A stretch of 64,000 nt of DNA, from assembly GCF_030209175.1 (NCBI RefSeq), contig NZ_JARVSM010000001.1, positions 1,612,001-1,676,000 on the forward strand. The letters run 5' to 3'. The translations under genes were made by a program, and so were the position numbers. The notes beneath the pieces were generated by a model, which searched no databases, was not told the DNA's origin, and saw only the letters and a list, made by a program, of their open reading frames with translations. Origin of the DNA: Pseudomonas sp. efr-133-TYG-5 (GTDB taxonomy: Bacteria; Pseudomonadota; Gammaproteobacteria; Pseudomonadales; Pseudomonadaceae). Shown here piece by piece: positions 38,708 through 48,437 of the stretch (the stretch's first letter is position 1; each line of letters starts with the position of its first letter).

Positions 38708-38745
38708 CAAAAAAATGCCCCGATCTCTCAACCGGGGCATTCGCT
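38708..38745 (-). terminator. Terminator of actP
   Basis: On the minus strand ATGCCCCGGTT...ATCGGGGCAT is followed by TTTTTTTG, a clear intrinsic terminator 23 bases past the actP stop. Confidence 0.9.
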
Positions 38746-38767
38746 ACAACGTCAAATCATCAAACCA

Positions 38768-40426
38768 TCAATGCGAAACCGCCCCGCTCGCCCCCAGACC
38801 CGTCTGCGAACGCACGAACTGCGGGAAGAACAGCGCCCGCTCGTTGTCCGCTGCCGCCGACTTGTCAGTGACCGAGAAGAACCAGATGCCGATGAAGGCA
38901 ATGATCATCGAGAACAGCGCTGGATACTCGTACGGGAAGATCGCCTTCTCGTGATGCAGAATCTGCACCCAGATGGTCGGGCCGAGGATCATCAGGCCCA
39001 CCGCGCTCACCAGACCCAGCCAGCCGCCGATCATCGCGCCGCGGGTGGTCAGTTTCTTCCAGTACATTGAAAGCAGCAGTACCGGGAAGTTGCAGCTAGC
39101 CGCAATGGAGAACGCCAGGCCCACCATGAACGCAATGTTCTGGCTTTCGAAGAGGATGCCCAGGCCGATTGCCAGGACGCCCAGGGCGATGGTGGTGATC
39201 TTCGAAACCCGAATCTCATCCTTGTCGTTGGCCTTGCCCTTCTTGATCACGCTGGCGTACAGGTCGTGGGACACCGCCGAAGCGCCAGCCAGGGTCAGGC
39301 CCGCCACCACGGCGAGAATGGTCGCGAACGCCACGGCCGAGATGAAGCCGAGGAAGATGCTGCCACCCACCGCGTTGGCCAGGTGCACCGCCGCCATGTT
39401 GTTGCCGCCGAGCAGAGCGCCTGCGGCGTCTTTGAAGGCCGGGTTGGTGCTGACCAGCAGGATCGCGCCGAAGCCGATGATGAAGGTCAGGATATAGAAG
39501 TAGCCGATGAAACCGGTCGCATACAGCACGCTCTTACGGGCTTCTTTCGCGTCGCTCACCGTGAAGAAGCGCATCAGGATGTGCGGCAGGCCGGCGGTGC
39601 CGAACATCAGCGCCAGACCAAGGGAGAACGCCGAGATCGGATCTTTCACCAGGCCGCCCGGGCTCATGATCGCCTCACCTTTGGGGTGAACCTTGATCGC
39701 CTCGGAGAACAGCATGTTGAAGTCGAAGTTGACGTGCTTCATCACCATCAGCGCCATGAACGACGCACCGGACAACAGCAGCACAGCCTTGATGATCTGC
39801 ACCCAGGTCGTTGCCAGCATGCCGCCGAACAACACGTAGAGGCACATCAGGATACCGACCAGAATCACCGCGACGTGGTAGTCGAGGCCGAACAGCAGCT
39901 GGATCAGCTTGCCGGCACCGACCATTTGCGCGATCAGGTAGAACGCCACCACCACCAGCGAACCACAGGCCGACAGGGTGCGGATCTGGGTTTGCCCGAG
40001 GCGGTAGGACGCCACGTCGGCAAAGGTGTACTTGCCCAGGTTACGCAGGCGCTCGGCGATCAGGAACAGAATGATCGGCCAGCCCACCAGGAAGCCGATC
40101 GAGTAGATCAGGCCGTCGTAGCCGGAAGTGAACACCAGCGCGGAAATACCCAGGAAGGACGCTGCCGACATGTAGTCGCCGGCAATCGCCAGACCGTTCT
40201 GGAAACCGGTGATCTTGCCGCCCGCCGCATAGTAGTCGGCGGCCGACTTGTTGCGTTTGGAGGCCCAGTAGGTGATGCACAGGGTGGCGCCGACGAACAC
40301 CACGAACATGACGATCGCGGAAACGTTGAGCGGTTGTTTGTGCACTTCGCCGGTGAGGGCGTCAGCAGCCCAGACGGCAGGTGCGAACGCTGCGATGCTC
40401 AGGAGAGCCAGTAGACGCCGGATCAT
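38768..40426 (-). CDS. actP: Cation/acetate symporter ActP
   Basis: A 552-residue sodium:solute symporter family permease that takes up acetate and other short acids. An N-terminal signal-like segment (…[11 protein letters not shown]) is followed by about 13 membrane helices. The family patterns [40 protein letters not shown] and [25 protein letters not shown] are present. It overlaps the DUF485 gene by four bases (ATGA), as in the conserved yjcH-actP pair. acsA is not in this window next to it. Confidence 0.95.
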   Translation of the reverse strand: MIRRLLALLSIAAFAPAVWAADALTGEVHKQPLNVSAIVMFVVFVGATLCITYWASKRNKSAADYYAAGGKITGFQNGLAIAGDYMSAASFLGISALVFTSGYDGLIYSIGFLVGWPIILFLIAERLRNLGKYTFADVASYRLGQTQIRTLSACGSLVVVAFYLIAQMVGAGKLIQLLFGLDYHVAVILVGILMCLYVLFGGMLATTWVQIIKAVLLLSGASFMALMVMKHVNFDFNMLFSEAIKVHPKGEAIMSPGGLVKDPISAFSLGLALMFGTAGLPHILMRFFTVSDAKEARKSVLYATGFIGYFYILTFIIGFGAILLVSTNPAFKDAAGALLGGNNMAAVHLANAVGGSIFLGFISAVAFATILAVVAGLTLAGASAVSHDLYASVIKKGKANDKDEIRVSKITTIALGVLAIGLGILFESQNIAFMVGLAFSIAASCNFPVLLLSMYWKKLTTRGAMIGGWLGLVSAVGLMILGPTIWVQILHHEKAIFPYEYPALFSMIIAFIGIWFFSVTDKSAAADNERALFFPQFVRSQTGLGASGAVSH

Positions 40427-40734
40427 TGCTGAGCCTCCTTGAGAATCGCATTGTTCAGGTCGTCGAACTCGCCATTGGCGCGGCGCACGTAGATACCGGT
40501 AAGGATGAAGGCCGAGACAATCAGCCCCACTCCGATCGGAATACCCCAGGTAATGGATGATTCGGCACTGATCTTTGCCCCCAGGACCTGCGGGCCGTAA
40601 GCAATCAGAAGGATGAAGCCCGAGTAGAGCCCGAGCATGATCGCCGAGAGAATCCAGGCGAACTTTTCCCGTTTTCGCACCAGCTCCTTGAAGCGCGGGC
40701 TGTTTTGAATCGAGAGGTAAATGCTGTCGTTCAT
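40423..40734 (-). CDS. yjcH: DUF485 domain-containing inner-membrane protein (YjcH)
   Basis: A 103-residue protein with two membrane helices (about 27-49 and 62-84). The DUF485 signature is [32 protein letters not shown]. It is the regular partner of the acetate permease and is translationally coupled to actP. Its role may be assembly or control of the permease; this is not established. The sequence AAAAACAA, a good match to the AANAANAA motif bound by Hfq/Crc, runs right into the start codon. Confidence 0.92.
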   Translation of the reverse strand: MNDSIYLSIQNSPRFKELVRKREKFAWILSAIMLGLYSGFILLIAYGPQVLGAKISAESSITWGIPIGVGLIVSAFILTGIYVRRANGEFDDLNNAILKEAQQ

Positions 40735-40741
40735 TGTTTTT
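40734..40741 (-). promoter_or_regulatory. Candidate Hfq/Crc (catabolite repression) site at the yjcH start
   Basis: The mRNA would read GGATAAAAACAATG, in which AAAAACAA fits the AANAANAA pattern and overlaps the A of the ATG. In Pseudomonas such motifs next to start codons mediate repression on preferred carbon sources. Acetate uptake is a logical target. This is a motif match only. Confidence 0.5.
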
Positions 40742-40865
40742 ATCCTCGCAGCACAGATTATTGTTGGAACATAGCTAATGTATGCGGCTGCGAGCGCGGT
40801 AACAGACGACCTTAGTAGTAGAACGCCATGACTGTTTGGCCAATTTCAAGCATGCATAAATAAAT

Positions 40866-40956
40866 GCGGGAGCGAGCCTGCTGGCGAAAGCGTCGGATCA
40901 GTCGAGATAAGCATCAACTGAACGATTGCATTCGCGAGCAGGCTCGCTCCCACACG
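40866..40956. repeat. Inverted REP pair
   Basis: GCGGGAGCGAGCCTGCTGGCGAAAG (from 40866) and the inverted TTCGCGAGCAGGCTCGCTCCCACA (to 40955) are separated by about 40 bases, between the tandem yjcH-actP and betaine-binding genes. Confidence 0.88.
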
Positions 40957-40975
40957 GGTTACAGCGCTGTCGGGG

Positions 40976-41827
40976 TTATTTGGTCCAGTCGGCGACGCGA
41001 TCCGGGTGCTTGGCGACCCAATCCTTGGCCGCGGCGTCAGGCTTGGCACCGTCCTGAATCGCCAGCATGACTTCGCCGATCTCGTCTTTCGACGCCCACT
41101 GGAAGTTCTTCAGGAACTTGGCCACTTCCGGCGCCTTGGCCTCGAGCTCCTTGCTGCCGATGCTGTTGACGGTTTCAGCCGCGCCATACACGCCTTTCGG
41201 GTCGTCGAGGAAGCGCAGTTTCCACTTGGCGAACATCCAGTGCGGCACCCAACCGGTCACCGCGATCGATTCGTTCTTTTTCTCGGCACGGGTCAGCTCG
41301 GCAATCATGCCGGCGCCGGAACTGGCCTTGAGGGTGTATTTGTCCAGGCCGTAGTCCTTGATTGCCTGGTCGGTCTTGAGCATCACGCCCGAACCGGCGT
41401 CGATGCCGACGATGCGGTTCTTGAAGGTGTCGTCGGTCTTGAGGTCTTCGATGGATTTGGCTTTGACGTATTCCGGCACGATCAGGCCGATTTTCGCGTC
41501 CTTGAAGTTCGGGCCATAGTCGACGACCAGATCCTTGTTCTTCGTCCAGTATTCGCCGTGGGTGACCGGCAGCCAGGCCGAGAGCATCGCGTCGAGCTTG
41601 CCGGTGGCAACGCCCTGCCACATGATCCCGGTCGCGACCGCCTGCAGCTTCACGTCGTAGCCGAGCTTCTGCTTGATCACTTCGGCCGCCACGTGGGTGG
41701 TCGCGACGCTGTCGGACCAGCCGTCAACGTAACCGATGTTCAGGGTCTGTTTTTCTGCGCTGGCGAAAGTGGAGCTCATCGCAAGCACCAGAGCGGCACC
41801 TGCGCCTAAAAGTCGTCGCATCTTCAT
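40976..41827 (-). CDS. Glycine betaine/choline-type ABC transporter substrate-binding protein (orphan)
   Basis: A 283-residue periplasmic binding protein of the OpuAC/ProX-like family. A signal peptide ending in ASA is followed by the family's LNIGYVDGWSDSVATTHVAAEVIKQKLGYDV. Aromatic residues in AWLPVTHGEYW and GWVPHWMF are placed to form the cation cage for quaternary ammonium compounds. No permease or ATPase gene is adjacent, so it probably feeds a distant Cbc-type core transporter, as known for orphan Pseudomonas binding proteins. Betaine, carnitine and choline cannot be told apart from sequence. The ATG at 41827 follows GGGGAAGTAACG. Confidence 0.87.
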   Translation of the reverse strand: MKMRRLLGAGAALVLAMSSTFASAEKQTLNIGYVDGWSDSVATTHVAAEVIKQKLGYDVKLQAVATGIMWQGVATGKLDAMLSAWLPVTHGEYWTKNKDLVVDYGPNFKDAKIGLIVPEYVKAKSIEDLKTDDTFKNRIVGIDAGSGVMLKTDQAIKDYGLDKYTLKASSGAGMIAELTRAEKKNESIAVTGWVPHWMFAKWKLRFLDDPKGVYGAAETVNSIGSKELEAKAPEVAKFLKNFQWASKDEIGEVMLAIQDGAKPDAAAKDWVAKHPDRVADWTK

Positions 41828-42169
41828 CGTTACTTCCCCGAAATGCTGCGCCCGACGGATGCCGGACGACGTCAACGTATTGTTATGGTGCACAGCGCCC
41901 CCATCACGCCTGACCGCAAACTCGTTCGAACATCAGCCGAATAATCAATAAGGGTACTGACGCCTTCGATCATCAACCTGACGCCCTTGGCGACCTGCTC
42001 TGCCAGCGACCTCGAGGCAACGAGAAACGACATCAGAAAGCCATTAAGCGCGTCTATATAAATGACGCCAAATAATCCGCCCGAACTTTGCATGGCAAAA
42101 GCATGCGGGCCACCAACCTCCGGATAAATGCAGGTAACATGCGTCGCTTTGCAGCCACTCGGCCTGACC
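41828..42169. other. Intergenic region, binding protein / GH17 gene
   Basis: A 342-base divergent region that should hold both promoters. I noticed no strong -35/-10 pair, REP or small gene. The weakly coding-looking frames here have poor starts. Confidence 0.4.
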
Positions 42170-43723
42170 ATGTCCGCGACTTCCCGCTTCCCGTTTCTTC
42201 CTTATCTGTTCGCCTGTCTGCTGGGCCTGTTTGCGCTTGGCGGCTTCTGGTACGGCCTCGGCAAACCGGTGCTGTTGCCCGACGTTGCGACGCCGACGCA
42301 CAAATTGCAGTGCGCCTCCTACACCCCGTTCGACAAGGATCAGTCACCGTTCGACGTGCCCTTCAAGCTGCGCCCCGAACGCATGGATGCCGACCTCGCG
42401 TTGCTGGCCACCCGCTTCGAATGCATCCGCACCTATTCCATGACCGGCCTCGAGGCCTTGCCGGAACTGGCGCGCAAGCATGGCCTGAAGCTGATGATCG
42501 GTGCCTGGGTCAACAGCAACCCGGTGGATACCGCCAAAGAAGTCGACCTGTTGATCGCCTCGGCCAATGCCAACCCCGATGTGGTCAGCGCAGTGATCGT
42601 CGGCAACGAGGCCCTGCTGCGCAAGGAAGTCACCGGCGCGCAACTGGCCCGGCTGATCGGCAAGGTCAAGAGCCAGGTCAAGCAACCGGTGACCTACGCG
42701 GATGTCTGGGAGTTCTGGCTCAAGCACCCGGAAGTCGCGCCGGCGGTGGATTTCCTGACCATCCATTTGCTGCCGTACTGGGAAGACGATCCGTCGAACA
42801 TCGACGCGGCGCTGCAGCACGTGGCGCAGGTGCGCGAGGTGTTCGGCAAGAAATTCGCGCCCAAGGACGTGCTGATCGGCGAAACCGGCTGGCCCAGCGA
42901 AGGCCGCCAGCGTGAAACCGCCCTGCCGAGCCGGGTCAACGAAGCCAAGTTCATTCGGGGCTTTGTCACGCTCGCCGAACAAAAAGGCTGGCACTACAAC
43001 CTGATCGAAGCCTTCGACCAGCCGTGGAAGCGCGCCAGTGAAGGTGCGGTCGGCGGCTATTGGGGGCTGTTCGACGCGGATCGTCTGGACAAGGGCGTAC
43101 TCGCCGGGCCGGTGACCAATGTGCCGTTCTGGAAAGAATGGCTGGCGGTCGGTGGGTTGATTTTCCTTGGCACCCTGATCCTTGGCGGTGGTGTTCGCAC
43201 GACGCGTTCGGCGCTGGTGCTGCCGCTGCTGGGCGCCCTCGCCGCCTGCTCGATCGGCGCCTGGGGCGATCTGGCGCGGGTGACCACGCGGTTTGCCAGT
43301 GAGTGGTTGTGGGTCGGCTTGCTGACGGCGCTGAATCTGTTGGTGCTGGCGCACGCTGCGCTGACGCTGAGCGCACGGACTGGCTGGCGTGAGCGGACGT
43401 TCAATCTACTCGAGCGCAGCGCCGGCTGGCTGGTCGCCGCAGCCGGGTTTGCCGCCGCAGTGATGATGCTGGAGATGGTGTTCGATCCGCGTTACCGCAG
43501 CTTTGCCAGCATGGCATTTGTGCTGCCAGCGCTGGTTTATCTGTGCCGGCCGGTGAGCGTGCCGCGTCGCGAGATTGCTTTGCTGACCTTTATTGTCGGT
43601 GCGGGGATTGCGCCGCAGCTGTATCGCGAAGGCCTGCTGAATCAGCAGGCGTGGGGCTGGGCGCTGGTGAGTGGGTTGATGGTGGCCGCGCTGTGGCGCT
43701 GCCTGCGTGTTCGCAAAGCCTGA
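42170..43723 (+). CDS. Membrane-anchored glycoside hydrolase family 17 protein (beta-1,3-glucanase/transglycosylase-like)
   Basis: A 517-residue protein with one N-terminal membrane helix (about 8-30). It has a periplasmic GH17 domain (about 40-330) and about six to eight C-terminal helices. The two catalytic Glu residues are visible: Glu147 in VGNEALL and Glu238 in IGETGWPSEG. GH17 enzymes cut or transfer beta-1,3-glucan, and bacterial forms help make or remodel cyclic or branched periplasmic beta-glucans. No glycosyltransferase gene lies beside it. The start at 42170 (MSATSRFPF) is preferred, though an ATG at 42128 in frame lacks a better ribosome binding site, so the start is uncertain. 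Confidence 0.85.
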   Translation: MSATSRFPFLPYLFACLLGLFALGGFWYGLGKPVLLPDVATPTHKLQCASYTPFDKDQSPFDVPFKLRPERMDADLALLATRFECIRTYSMTGLEALPELARKHGLKLMIGAWVNSNPVDTAKEVDLLIASANANPDVVSAVIVGNEALLRKEVTGAQLARLIGKVKSQVKQPVTYADVWEFWLKHPEVAPAVDFLTIHLLPYWEDDPSNIDAALQHVAQVREVFGKKFAPKDVLIGETGWPSEGRQRETALPSRVNEAKFIRGFVTLAEQKGWHYNLIEAFDQPWKRASEGAVGGYWGLFDADRLDKGVLAGPVTNVPFWKEWLAVGGLIFLGTLILGGGVRTTRSALVLPLLGALAACSIGAWGDLARVTTRFASEWLWVGLLTALNLLVLAHAALTLSARTGWRERTFNLLERSAGWLVAAAGFAAAVMMLEMVFDPRYRSFASMAFVLPALVYLCRPVSVPRREIALLTFIVGAGIAPQLYREGLLNQQAWGWALVSGLMVAALWRCLRVRKA

Positions 43724-43746
43724 TCTGCAACCAGACATCAGGCCTC

Positions 43747-43813
43747 TGCGCGAGCAGGCTGGCTGCCACAGGGATTGCATTTCACCGGTGGCCGCGAGCC
43801 TGCTCGCGAAGGC
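43747..43813. repeat. Inverted REP pair between convergent genes
   Basis: GCGCGAGCAGGCTGGCTGCCACAGG and the inverted GGTGGCCGCGAGCCTGCTCGCGAAGG lie close together between the GH17 gene and the small membrane-protein gene. Several mismatches to the other REPs show a diverged copy. Confidence 0.8.
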
Positions 43814-43819
43814 TGTTGG

Positions 43820-44188
43820 TCAAGCGCTGCGCGATGCCCGGACCAGGCGCAACCCGGCGATCACCAGCGCAAACACCGCCAGCGTGGTGTTGTACAAGGC
43901 CAGCGCCGGCAGACCGCAGGCCAGCGCCAGCACCGCCAGCCACCACCCGGCCCGCCCCGGCACGACAAAACCGCACACCGCCGCCGCCAGCGCAGTCCAG
44001 CCCAGTACCTGGAAATGAATCAGCAGCCCCAGGTTCGAACGCACCTGGCATTCCCAGCGACTGGCCTCATCGACACAGATGCCAACCCACTGCCCGTCCT
44101 CCATGAAGCCATAACGCGCGCCATAACTGGCGGCCAGCCATAGCGGCAGCAGAACGAGCAGCAGAATCACGGGCAAACGGCGGGACAT
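43820..44188 (-). CDS. Small membrane protein of unknown function
   Basis: A 122-residue protein with a signal-like first helix (about 6-22: VILLLVLLPLWLAASYGA), a short polar stretch with two Cys (ICVDEASRWECQ, about 36-47) and two or three further helices (about 54-112). I do not recognise the family. The two cysteines face the periplasm in the simplest topology and could form a disulfide. The ATG at 44188 follows TTGGAGTGTTCC. It is a monocistronic gene. Confidence 0.75.
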   Translation of the reverse strand: MSRRLPVILLLVLLPLWLAASYGARYGFMEDGQWVGICVDEASRWECQVRSNLGLLIHFQVLGWTALAAAVCGFVVPGRAGWWLAVLALACGLPALALYNTTLAVFALVIAGLRLVRASRSA

Positions 44189-44411
44189 GGAACACTCCAA
44201 TCGAGGAAATCGGCGGCCAGCTTAATCTGCCGTCATGCTTACGCAAGCACTAACAACAGTTAACTGTTCATCGGCACCTTGCAAAGTGTATCGTCCAGCT
44301 ACTATTACCCCGAATTCCGTCTGTTTGGTGCCGCTGCATGGCACTTTGACGCAACCGCTGTGGTCATAGCCTGCGAACTTCATTCGGCACCTTCCTTTAA
44401 GGGATCCAGTC

Positions 44412-45710
44412 ATGCTCCGTTCCTTGCGCTTCGCCGCCCTGTTTGGCGGCCTTATTCTGAGTGCGTCCGCACTGGCGGTGGATATCGACGCCGCCAGTTA
44501 TGGCTATCCCCTGACCAACCCGTTCGAAGCGACCATCGCGACCACGCCGCCGGACCTGCGCCCGGAGCTGCCACTGGACGATGACATCAACCAGTCCGAC
44601 CGCAGCATCACCCTGCGCCCGGAGCGCGAGTTCGTCCTGCCGGACAACTTCTGGGCGGTAAAGAAGCTGACCTACCGCATCGCCACCCAGGACAAGGCCG
44701 CGCCGCTGATCTTCCTGATCGCCGGCACGGGCGCGCGCTATGACAGCACGCTCAACGAATACCTGAAAAAGCTCTACTACAAGGCCGGCTATCACGTCGT
44801 GCAACTGTCGTCGCCGACCAGCTTCGACTTCATGAGCGCCGCTTCGCGCTTCGCCACGCCGGGCGTGACCAAGGAAGACGCCGAGGACATGTACCGGGTG
44901 ATGCAGGCCGTGCGCGCGCAGAACCCGAAAGTGCCGGTCACCGACTATTACCTCAGCGGCTACAGCCTCGGCGCCCTCGACGCAGCCTTCGTCGCCCACC
45001 TGGACGAAACCCGCCGCAGCTTCAACTTCAAGAAAGTCCTGCTGCTCAACCCGCCGGTCAACCTCTACACGTCGATCACCAACCTCGACAAACTGGTGCA
45101 GACCGAAGTGAAGGGCATCAACAACAGCACCACGTTCTATGAGCTGGTACTGGCCAAGCTGACGCGCTACTTCCAGCAGAAAGGCTACATCGACCTCAAC
45201 GACGCGCTGCTCTACGACCTGCAACAGTCCAAGCAGCACCTGACCAACGAGCAGATGGCGATGCTGATCGGCACCTCGTTCCGCTTCTCGGCGGCCGACA
45301 TTGCCTTCACCTCCGACCTGATCAACCGCCGCGGCCTGATCACGCCGCCGAAATTCCCGATCACCGAAGGCACCAGCCTCACGCCGTTCCTCAAGCGTGC
45401 GCTGCAATGCGACTTCGACTGCTACCTGACCGAGCAAGTGATCCCGATGTGGCGCGCCCGCACCGACGGCGGCAGCCTGTTGCAACTGATCGACCAGGTC
45501 AGCCTGTACGCGCTCAAGGACTACCTGCACGACAGCCCGAAAATCGCCGTGATGCACAACGCCGACGACGTCATTCTCGGCCCGGGCGACCTCGGTTTCC
45601 TGCGCAAGACGTTCGGCGATCGCCTGACCGTTTATCCACTGGGTGGCCATTGCGGCAACCTTAACTACCGCGTCAACAGCGACGCCATGCTGGAGTTTTT
45701 CCGTGGCTAA
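44412..45710 (+). CDS. Exported alpha/beta-hydrolase-like protein, partner of mlaA
   Basis: A 432-residue protein with a signal peptide (…GGLILSASALA-VD) and an alpha/beta hydrolase core. The nucleophile elbow GYSLGA puts Ser185 in the active-site position, the segment PLIFLIAGTGARYDS is oxyanion-like, and a late His lies in YPLGGHCGNLNYR. The substrate is unknown. Its end overlaps the start of mlaA by eight bases, so the two are cotranslated. A link to outer-membrane lipid handling is inferred from this arrangement, and a lipase or esterase is plausible. Confidence 0.82.
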   Translation: MLRSLRFAALFGGLILSASALAVDIDAASYGYPLTNPFEATIATTPPDLRPELPLDDDINQSDRSITLRPEREFVLPDNFWAVKKLTYRIATQDKAAPLIFLIAGTGARYDSTLNEYLKKLYYKAGYHVVQLSSPTSFDFMSAASRFATPGVTKEDAEDMYRVMQAVRAQNPKVPVTDYYLSGYSLGALDAAFVAHLDETRRSFNFKKVLLLNPPVNLYTSITNLDKLVQTEVKGINNSTTFYELVLAKLTRYFQQKGYIDLNDALLYDLQQSKQHLTNEQMAMLIGTSFRFSAADIAFTSDLINRRGLITPPKFPITEGTSLTPFLKRALQCDFDCYLTEQVIPMWRARTDGGSLLQLIDQVSLYALKDYLHDSPKIAVMHNADDVILGPGDLGFLRKTFGDRLTVYPLGGHCGNLNYRVNSDAMLEFFRG

Positions 45711-46491
45711 ATATCTCCTGCTGATTGCAGCGTTACTCAGTGCAGGCGTGGCCCAGGCCGACAACAGCAAAGCCAACGCACCGGTGGTGGTCGACAGCGA
45801 CGGCTTCAAGGAGCCGTTGTCCAAGCTCAAGTTCAACCCGGGGCTGGACCAGCGTGAGTTCGAGCGTTCGACGCTCAACGCGCTGAACGTCTACGACCCG
45901 CTGGAAGAGTGGAACCGCCGCGTTTATCACTTCAACTACCGCTTCGACCAATGGGTGTTCCTGCCGGTGGTCGACGGTTATCGCTACGTCACGCCAAGCT
46001 TCCTTCGCACCGGGGTGAGCAACTTCTTCAACAACCTCGGCGACGTGCCGAACCTGGTCAACAGCCTGCTGCAGTTCAAGGGCAAGCGCTCGATGGAAAC
46101 CACCGCGCGCCTGCTGCTCAACACCACCATCGGCATCGCCGGCTTGTGGGACCCGGCCACCGCCATGGGCCTGCCGCGCCAAAGCGAAGACTTCGGCCAG
46201 ACCCTGGGCTTCTACGGCGTGCCGGGCGGCGCCTACTTCGTGCTGCCGATCCTCGGTCCGTCGAACCTGCGTGACACCGCCGGCCTGGCCGTGGACTACA
46301 CCGCCGAATCGGCGATCAACTACCTCAACGTCTCGGAAGTCAGCTCCAATCACCCGGAAATCTGGGCGCTGCGGGCCGTCGACAAGCGCTACCAGACCGG
46401 CTTCCGCTACGGTCAGCTGAACTCGCCGTTCGAGTACGAGAAGGTGCGCTACGTCTACACCGAGTCGCGCAAGTTGCAGATCGCCGAGTAA
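45703..46491 (+). CDS. mlaA: MlaA/VacJ family phospholipid-transport protein
   Basis: A 262-residue MlaA family member. These outer-membrane proteins remove misplaced phospholipids from the outer leaflet with the Mla pathway. Family motifs include YDPLEEWNRRVYHFNYRFDQWVFLPVVDGYR and NNLGDVPNLVNSLLQ, plus LPRQSEDFGQTLGFYGVPGGAYFVLPILGPSNLRD. The start is GTG at 45703 with GGAG seven bases before, inside the end of the hydrolase gene. Unlike E. coli MlaA there is no lipobox Cys after the signal (ALLSAGVAQA-DN), so it is probably not lipidated. Confidence 0.92.
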   Translation: MAKYLLLIAALLSAGVAQADNSKANAPVVVDSDGFKEPLSKLKFNPGLDQREFERSTLNALNVYDPLEEWNRRVYHFNYRFDQWVFLPVVDGYRYVTPSFLRTGVSNFFNNLGDVPNLVNSLLQFKGKRSMETTARLLLNTTIGIAGLWDPATAMGLPRQSEDFGQTLGFYGVPGGAYFVLPILGPSNLRDTAGLAVDYTAESAINYLNVSEVSSNHPEIWALRAVDKRYQTGFRYGQLNSPFEYEKVRYVYTESRKLQIAE

Positions 46492-46504
46492 CCTCGGCGG
46501 CAAG

Positions 46505-46545
46505 CAAAAAGGGCCATTCGACGCGAGTCGAATGGCCCTTTTTCA
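46505..46545 (+). terminator. Terminator of the hydrolase-mlaA unit
   Basis: A 15-base-pair stem (AAGGGCCATTCGACG...TCGAATGGCCCTT) with a TTTTTC tail lies 15 bases past the mlaA stop. Confidence 0.92.
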
Positions 46546-46612
46546 TGGCAGCACTGCAATCCGGTGGGGCAGCGCGCCTACCCGCGAATGCGCTGCATCA
46601 GCCCAGCAAGGG

Positions 46613-46646
46613 CTGCCTTCGCGAACAGGCACGCTGCCACAGGCTG
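46613..46646. repeat. Single diverged REP element
   Basis: GCCTTCGCGAACAGGCACGCTGCCACAGG is a degenerate REP between the mlaA terminator and the DUF808 gene. Confidence 0.65.
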
Positions 46647-46653
46647 GTTGTGT

Positions 46654-47568
<915 letters not shown>

Positions 47569-47702
47569 GAATCGTGTTTCCTTATGTGAATAATGCCGCG
47601 CAGCATACCGCGACTGCAGGCCACACGGGGCATTGTTGAGCCCCGCGCGAGGCCGGTGCTACCATGCGCAACCGCCAGAACAGGCAAGGAACCACCGGGT
47701 TT

Positions 47703-48308
47703 ATGAGCACAATCCGCGAGCGCAACAAAGAACTGATCCTGCGTGCCGCCAGTGAGGAGTTTGCCGACAAGGGCTTCGCTGCGACCAAAACCAGCGACAT
47801 CGCCGCCAAGGCGGGACTGCCCAAGCCCAACGTCTACTACTATTTCAAGTCCAAGGAAAACCTCTACCGCGAGGTGCTCGAGAGCATCATCGTGCCGATC
47901 CTGCAGGCCTCGACCCCGTTCAACCCGGACGGCGCGCCGAGCGAAGTGCTCAGCGGCTACATCCGTTCGAAGATCCGCATCTCCCGCGACCTGCCCTTCG
48001 CTTCCAAGGTCTTTGCCAGCGAAATCATGCACGGCGCACCGCACTTGAGTGCCGACCTGGTCGAGCAGCTCAACAGCCAGGCCAAGCACAACATCGATTG
48101 CATCCAGACCTGGATCGACCGCGGCCAGATCGCGCCAATCGACCCCAACCACCTGATGTTCAGCATCTGGGCCGCGACCCAGACCTACGCCGACTTCGAC
48201 TGGCAGATCTCTGCGATCACCGGCAAGGAGAAGCTCGACGAAGCCGATTACGAGTCAGCCGCCCAGACGATCATTCGGCTGGTATTGAAAGGCTGTGAAC
48301 CGGACTGA
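47703..48308 (+). CDS. TetR/AcrR family regulator, RutR-like
   Basis: A 201-residue regulator. The N-terminal helix-turn-helix is typical of TetR (EEFADKGFAATKTSDIAAKAGLPKPNVYYYFKSKENLYREVL). The C-terminal domain resembles the pyrimidine-sensing RutR group (SRDLPFASKVFASEIMHGAPHL and RGQIAPIDPNHLMFSIWAATQTYADF). The ligand and targets are unknown. The rut genes are not in this window. Start chosen: ATG 47703 (MSTIRERNK). The gene faces the DUF808 gene's promoter. Confidence 0.88.
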   Translation: MSTIRERNKELILRAASEEFADKGFAATKTSDIAAKAGLPKPNVYYYFKSKENLYREVLESIIVPILQASTPFNPDGAPSEVLSGYIRSKIRISRDLPFASKVFASEIMHGAPHLSADLVEQLNSQAKHNIDCIQTWIDRGQIAPIDPNHLMFSIWAATQTYADFDWQISAITGKEKLDEADYESAAQTIIRLVLKGCEPD

Positions 48309-48322
48309 AACCGAGTCGCGGC

Positions 48323-48416
48323 CATCGCTGGCAAGCCAGCTCCCACAGGGATTGGCGTCTTTCGCAAAATTTGTGTTCGACACGAGAACCTGTGGGAGCT
48401 GGCTCGCCAGCGAAAG
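48323..48416. repeat. Inverted REP pair downstream of the RAYT (GCTGGC..GCCAGC type)
   Basis: CATCGCTGGCAAGCCAGCTCCCACAG and the inverted CTGTGGGAGCTGGCTCGCCAGCGAAAG are separated by about 41 bases. They lie between the TetR gene and the 3' end of the REP-associated transposase. Confidence 0.9.
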
Positions 48417-48437
48417 GGGCAACTCGACTCGACAGTA

